This document shows, in pieces, positions 58,491 through 64,000 of a stretch of 64,000 nucleotides of DNA. Positions within the stretch are counted from its first letter, which is position 1, and every line of letters begins with the position of its first letter. The stretch is from Botrytis cinerea B05.10 (lineage: Eukaryota; Ascomycota; Leotiomycetes; Helotiales; Sclerotiniaceae): the NCBI RefSeq assembly GCF_000143535.2, contig NC_037323.1:620001-684000 (forward strand), written 5' to 3'. A program made the position numbers and the translations under genes. The notes under the pieces are model-generated. The model was not told where the DNA came from, ran no database searches, and worked only from the letters and a program-made list of their open reading frames with translations.

Positions 58491-59796
58491 ACTGAGTATG
58501 TCCGATGATAATGCAGTCCTATTCGGAGTTGATGGGGTTTGTCAGGAAAGCATGTGCATTCAACACGGCGATTTAGGTCATGATTAGGGAGGGTCACGAT
58601 ACCCTCGATTGGAAGTCGAAATTCAACATTATAATCATATTTATTTTATATATATATATATATTTCAACCAATGCTATGCAATTGTGTAGTCGGACTCGT
58701 ACAGAAGTTAAATGGCTCCAAGGCTCCAAGGTTCCCCCATACATTATGGTCATGCACGAGTGTCATTATCGAACTACCTACCTATAGTAATCCTGTTTGT
58801 ACAAATTGCAATTTACACTTCGAATAACAAGTATTCTGGCGTGCGTTTTACATATAGTCGTTGGATATATAGTTTTAGAGCCCGTCTTACAGAATGGTCT
58901 CCCTACTCTCTCCTCTTCCGTTTCTCTTTCAAAAGCTTATTCTGGTCAAATCCTCCTTCCAAACCTTCTCGTCAAACATCAAAGAGCCCCAGACTATATC
59001 ATATGATCATACATGGACACTAACAAAACACATGAGGTTAGCTTTGTATACAAAACAGAGGTATAGTTCTATGTAAACCTAGTGTAGAGCAGAAGTGCCT
59101 TTACAATATACAAAATTCCAAAACCTCTGCATGATGACTTTCTCGTAGGCTCTCAAACGTAGCAGAAATGGCTCGTGAAATTCCCCTCTGGGCAATCGTG
59201 CTCGTAGAATAAATATACTGATTGGCTCGACAAGAAAAACGAATCCAACCATCCAGCCAATGCTGTGTACATGAATAAATCCACGTCAGTACCAGTAAGC
59301 CATACCCGCACGAGGAAACTTAGTGGTCTCTTATCGATAAGGATATCGCCCGAAAACAATCACTCGCCCTCGCAACCCACATACATCCTGGGTAGGTTAT
59401 CTTCTACCTAAACCAACCTTTCCATCTTTCCACCTCCAATCCATTACTGAACCATTCCAAAGTACCTACCATTACGGTAGGGAATCTTCATCAACAGTGG
59501 CAAAGGTCGGTTGACCAATACATTCACCGATTATTATTGATATATTTGACTGTAGCGACTTGAAAGATCTGAGGGTACGGTCAAGTATGAATCCCATCTT
59601 GCCCCGGACAATATCAGTGCACGAGGTCGACGTCAGGAGTCGCCCTTTCTCTTCTTAAGACAAAACCATCTATCAGATACGCCGAAACTTCTTATTTTCT
59701 TCCTTGCCAGTGTTCTTTAAGACATTCTTGCTGAGAGGCGTTGATTTCTTCTAATAACTTTTAATAACTCCTTGCCTAACGAAGTCGCAAGCAACA
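58491..59796. other. Intergenic region upstream of ATG2
   Basis: About 1.3 kb with the 3' flank of the adenosine deaminase gene, a (TA)n tract near 58648-58664, and the ATG2 promoter. The 60-100-codon open frames here carry no recognisable motif. Confidence 0.55.
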
Positions 59797-62700
59797 ATGG
59801 CGTCTTATTTCCAATTATCCTCGATGCCCAAACGGTTGCTGCAATATGCGCTTTCGAGTTTGGAAGTCTTCGAGACGGATGCATTGGATTTAGAAAATTT
59901 GGATATTGCGTGGGGGAAAAATAGCACGTTTGAATTTAAGGATGTTGGGTTGAGATTAAAGGTACTTATTCTATTAATTTGATGCCGAGGATAAGGATGC
60001 CATGCTAATGTGCGAGATGTAGAAACTCGAGACTTTACTACAACTTCCTTCCACGATCGCATTAAGTAAAGCTAAAGTTTTACTGCTGCGGCTCACGATA
60101 CCGGTCGATATATATAGTAGCCCGATATTGGTCGAAGTTGATGGAGTGGATGTGCAGTTGAGGGTTAGGGAGGAGAAGGGTGTATATAATCCACGGACGA
60201 ACCATGACAGGTTCAGGAAGAAGTCGACATCGAAGAACCAGGGGCTAGATCCTACACTTCCAACTGCAGAGGATCTCGCGGCATCATTTCTACAAACGGA
60301 ATCGAGAGAAGAGAAAGAAGAGTTGGAAGCCGCAATTCTTGGGGAGACGCAGGATGTGTCAGAGTCTGTTACGTCTAATGAAGGAGGAGATTCACCTGTT
60401 GGAACTGGAACGGCTCTCTCGCTACCGGCATTCATGGCTAGATTCTTGCAGGGCATTGTGGACAGGCTACAAGTAAGGGTGCATGGGATTACCTTCAATG
60501 TAGATCTTGATATTCCTGCAGAAGGACCCACGTCAAACCGTACCACGGATCCAGTAACAGTTCAGTTAAAGATTGACGATGTCGATATTGAGGGAGTTAC
60601 ACATGATATTGAGTCTACCCAGACAAGAGGGGGGAAGGACATAACATCATTGTTCAAGGAGGGAAAGAGACTGGTCTGTCTAAGCAATATTCAAGGAGCA
60701 CTTATCACAGAGGCAAATCTATTTCAGACACTCTCTCGATCATCCTCGGTTGTATCGCCAGTACCTCCGCACTCTGACATAACAGAACCTAGGAGGGCTG
60801 CCGAAAAGGAGCGATCATCAGAAGAAACACAAGTTATGTCTGTGGAAAGTGCTGGTGGATTTGATCGAGTGGCTTCTCCTAGCCCCCCATCATCTCCTGC
60901 TTCGTCACTACGAGTCTCCGAATCCTCACTGCCGGAAATAAAACGTCCTTCGCCACCCTTGAGGCCCGTAAAAACCTCGCCATCGGTTAAAGCTTCGACT
61001 GTTGCTAATGACAGTGGACAATTCGATGATGCATCAGAAGATGGCCATTCCAGTCCTTCCGGGAGTGGGATTGGGGATGTCGACACCAGCGAGATGGGAG
61101 ATAGCTTGCTTCAAAGCTCGGCAATCCTTGACCAAGTTACCGACTCCCTACTTTTGGACCACCCTGAGGGAAACGATATGAGATCTTCACAATCACAATC
61201 TGAACATAGCACACCTGGCGAAAATTCACGCACTTCGACGCCAAGGGCCTCTGCTCATATTTCCTCGCCTTCTAGTCAGACACCAGAATTTAACGCATTC
61301 CATAGCGTTAACAGGGCTCACAATATGTTACAATCTACCATGCTACCACCCAGAGCTCATACTAGATTCTCTGTGGAGCGAATATCTCATTCACAGCCAA
61401 CACTTCCGCCCACTACCGCGCCACTTGATCGGACTTATTTAGTTCAGCAGTCTAGAGTTCCATCGGAAGATTCTATGAGTGAGAGTAGCAGCTCAACTTT
61501 CAATGAAGAGATAGGAGATGATCTTGCGCAGTCTCAATTATTCAGTCACGAAGAAGCTGAGAGCATGTACATGAGTGCAGTCTCATTTACTTCTGCCGCT
61601 CCAATTCCTGGCGGGTGGGCAGATTCAGGCACTGAGAGCGAAGATGCAAGGTCTCCACCACTCACTCCAACGGACTATAATTTCCGAGGGGAGAAGCTCG
61701 ACAATCTTGAAAACGCTCGCCATTATATTCCTTCGGATGGCGCATCAGATATTGATTCCCTTGAGAAATCCACAATCTTGCCCTTGAGGCCACTACATGC
61801 TTCGAGTAGGAGCATAGGTTCTATGCGCTCGGAAACTCCACGCCAGTCCCGCCTCTTACACAAAGTTTCAAGTGATGTTTCGGTGAAGTCCACCGTTACT
61901 TCTGATGACTATAATCGAATGACGAAGCAGATCTTTAGCCTTGATCAGGTCGCTATTTATATTCCGGCGATGAATGATCCTTCTTCTGATCCTGTAGATG
62001 CAGCTGCTGAATCAGCACTCTTTGGCAGCACGTTCGATGGCCATAGTGACTCACACTCAAATACAATGGATCTTCCTGGGGCATTTTCTACTCATCTACC
62101 TAGAGAGCAACGCTCCCGGTCATCGCCCAAACCAACACCGAGAGTCCCAACACAGCCACCACAGAAGCCTGAGGAGAACAAATCAATTGAGGTTGACGTG
62201 GGAAATTTACTGGCTCAATTTGATATATCTATAGGCAGACTCATATATAAGCTTGTTTGCCAAATTCAAGAGTCTATGAAAAAGAAGACACAAGCGGCCA
62301 CTGTATCAAGCAAGCCTACTTCTAGCTCTCCTGAACCTCATCTCAGGGTCAGTGCTCAAACTGTATCACTCAAGTTCTTGGAACATCTTAAGGGTACATT
62401 GGGTTCACGGATTGCAGAACCACAGACGAAGGCATTGGATTCGGATGTTCTTCTCAAGACCACAATCAAGGGGCTCAATGTCTCTAGAAATCCTTCGGAC
62501 ACTACTACCAAGACTAGCGTAACACTGCAAAAGTTTATTTTTGGCTACGCTCAAGAAAATATTGTTTCTTTTGACGCAGGTCTTCAAATGAGAGCTTCTA
62601 CTCGTGATCTTGCTGCTTCTGCTGGCATCGATGTGTCTGCCAACATATACCAAAGCCATGATGGCACTCGATTTGAGGTTCACACTTTGCCCCTACATGT

Positions 62701-64000
62701 GGCGGTTGACCTACAACATCTTGATGAGACATTTAGCTGGTTTGGTGGATTGAGTAGCGTACTCAACCTTGGTAGCTCGATGGCTTCGAACACGACAGTC
62801 ATTTCCAGCCCAGTGATAAAGCCGAAGTCAAAGGGCGTGAAATTCAACACACCTATTGAACCTGATGATCAAACAATGGCAGTACAAAACAAGGCAGATG
62901 TTAGGATTGGCGGGTTGATTCTTGACTTGGTAGGCACTGAATGCAGCGTGGGAGTTGAAACTTCTGCTGTGAAGTTGATCAGTCGCGAGGAAGGAATCGG
63001 TATTGGCATCGACAAGATCAGATTATCCGGGCCACACCTCAGGCACTCTGTTGACGACCCTGCTATTGTGATTGACGTTTCTACGACGCGAATTGAGTTC
63101 CTGAACGCGCCTAAGGACAACGATATAGATCGATTGTTGGCATTAATCGCACCATCAAATTCAAAGTATGATCAAGATGATGATATCCTTCTTGATACTC
63201 TACTTCGTCAACGACAACAAGGATCTGTGCTCCGACTTACTGTGGACGATCTACAGGCCAAAATTGGTAGGTTGAACGAGTTGAGTTATCTTCCAGAATT
63301 GGGTGAAGAGGTCGCAAGACTTTCCACAGTTACAAAGTATTTACCCGACGATGATCGACCGGGTCTTTTGTCCTTGGTCAAGATCAAGAAGCTCGGTATC
63401 GATGTTGATGTCAACAACTCTGTGGGGAGTCTACAACTCAAGGCTACTGATTTGGATATGGCGCAGATCCCCATACCATCACTGGTAGCATTAAGTGTCG
63501 GCACGGTTTCTGCATATCGAAACTATTCTGAGGAGTTGATCGGCGCGGGCACAGATCAAGTATTCAATAGGCCAGAGTTAAGAATTCCAAGCATCATGGC
63601 GCGATTGATTGGTGATGAGATGGAGCCTATCGTGAAAATCAAGCTCTGGAATCTGAGAGTTGAATATCGCGTTCCAACATTGATGGTACTGCTCGGGCTG
63701 GCCGATACTGCAACTGGGAATGAAATGTCGGCTAGTATAACAGCGTCAGTCGCTACATTGAGGGACTTAGCCCAACCACAAACTCCAAAAGGCAAAGAGA
63801 AAGGTGTTGAAAAACGCCCCGCGTCTAGTAGTAGTCCGGCTAAGCCAATGACCATTGATGTCGTTCTAAAAGACTGCATCGTTGGCCTCAATCCTTTGGG
63901 CTTGCCTTCAAAAATACTTGCCGTATTGACCGAAGCACATGTAGCTGCAGTTTTACCAAAGGATCAGAACGCAAGTGTCACAGCTGAGTTAAGCAAGGCT
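59797..64000 (+). CDS. ATG2: Autophagy-related protein 2 (lipid-transfer protein), 5' part
   Basis: Exon 1 is 59797-59961, intron 59962-60022, exon 2 from 60023 to the window edge without a stop; 1,381 residues are visible. ATG2 is a rod-shaped bridge-like lipid transfer protein that moves phospholipids from the ER to the growing phagophore, working with Atg18 and Atg9. The N-terminus is the chorein-type domain: the start [42 protein letters not shown] and, after the splice, [20 protein letters not shown] and [20 protein letters not shown] are typical of fungal ATG2. A long Ser/Pro-rich insertion (about residues 290-740) is presumably disordered. Later segments ([41 protein letters not shown] and [15 protein letters not shown]) fit the repeating beta-groove. 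Fungal ATG2 proteins are usually about 2,000 residues, so roughly a third is missing to the right. Confidence 0.95.

Overview
This window is nuclear DNA of a filamentous ascomycete. Protein-coding exons are interrupted by short (about 47-175 nt, one of 356 nt) GT-AG introns, intergenic DNA is moderately AT-rich and full of microsatellites, and the gene content is fungal: a yeast-type amino acid transporter, a DysF peroxin, a GPI-anchored secreted protein, a cytochrome b5/acyl-CoA dehydrogenase fusion and ATG2. Protein style and gene set fit Leotiomycetes (Botrytis/Sclerotinia relatives); that placement is an impression, not a computed result. No rRNA, convincing tRNA, CRISPR, prokaryotic operon or viral gene was seen.

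Layout. 0-3.3 kb: a Rieske/AIF-like oxidoreductase running off the left edge and a secreted-looking agmatinase, both on minus. 4.1-7.6 kb: a classical-type calpain with a very long charged tail. 9.3-11.3 kb: an amino acid permease. 11.3-18.3 kb: about 7 kb without a gene I can support. 18.3-23.1 kb: a tiny mitochondrial-type membrane protein, a fungal endonuclease III (NTH1) and a polyamine-oxidase-type flavoprotein. 23.1-26.6 kb: a microsatellite-rich stretch with a 500-bp terminal-inverted-repeat element whose two ends differ almost only by transitions, as after repeat-induced point mutation. 26.65-29.3 kb: a coiled-coil protein with a CC1-box-like motif of dynein-dynactin cargo adaptors. 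31.1-32.4 kb: an unrecognised disordered protein, followed by a stretch holding three copies of one 19-nt motif about 250 nt apart. 34.6-35.7 kb: a DsbA/FrnE-like protein with 21-nt and 11-nt micro-exons. 37.2-38.3 kb: a GPI-anchored Ser/Thr/Gly-rich protein. 40.8-45.2 kb: a 1,426-residue DYRK kinase. 48.5-52.4 kb: a DysF peroxin converging on a secreted carboxylesterase/lipase. 52.7-52.9 kb: a second small inverted-repeat element. 54.0-58.5 kb: the cytochrome b5/acyl-CoA dehydrogenase and an ADGF-type adenosine deaminase. 59.8 kb to the right edge: the 5' part of ATG2.

The genes do not form an obvious biosynthetic cluster. Loose functional links are polyamine metabolism (agmatinase, amine oxidase), peroxisome/lipid biology (peroxin, acyl-CoA dehydrogenase, lipase, ATG2) and cell polarity/transport (DYRK kinase, putative dynein adaptor). 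Exon structures were worked out by hand by joining reading frames at splice-site-like sequences and checking that conserved family motifs are restored across each junction. Several true starts differ from the longest open frame because those frames begin at TTG codons. All residue numbers refer to the spliced models given here.
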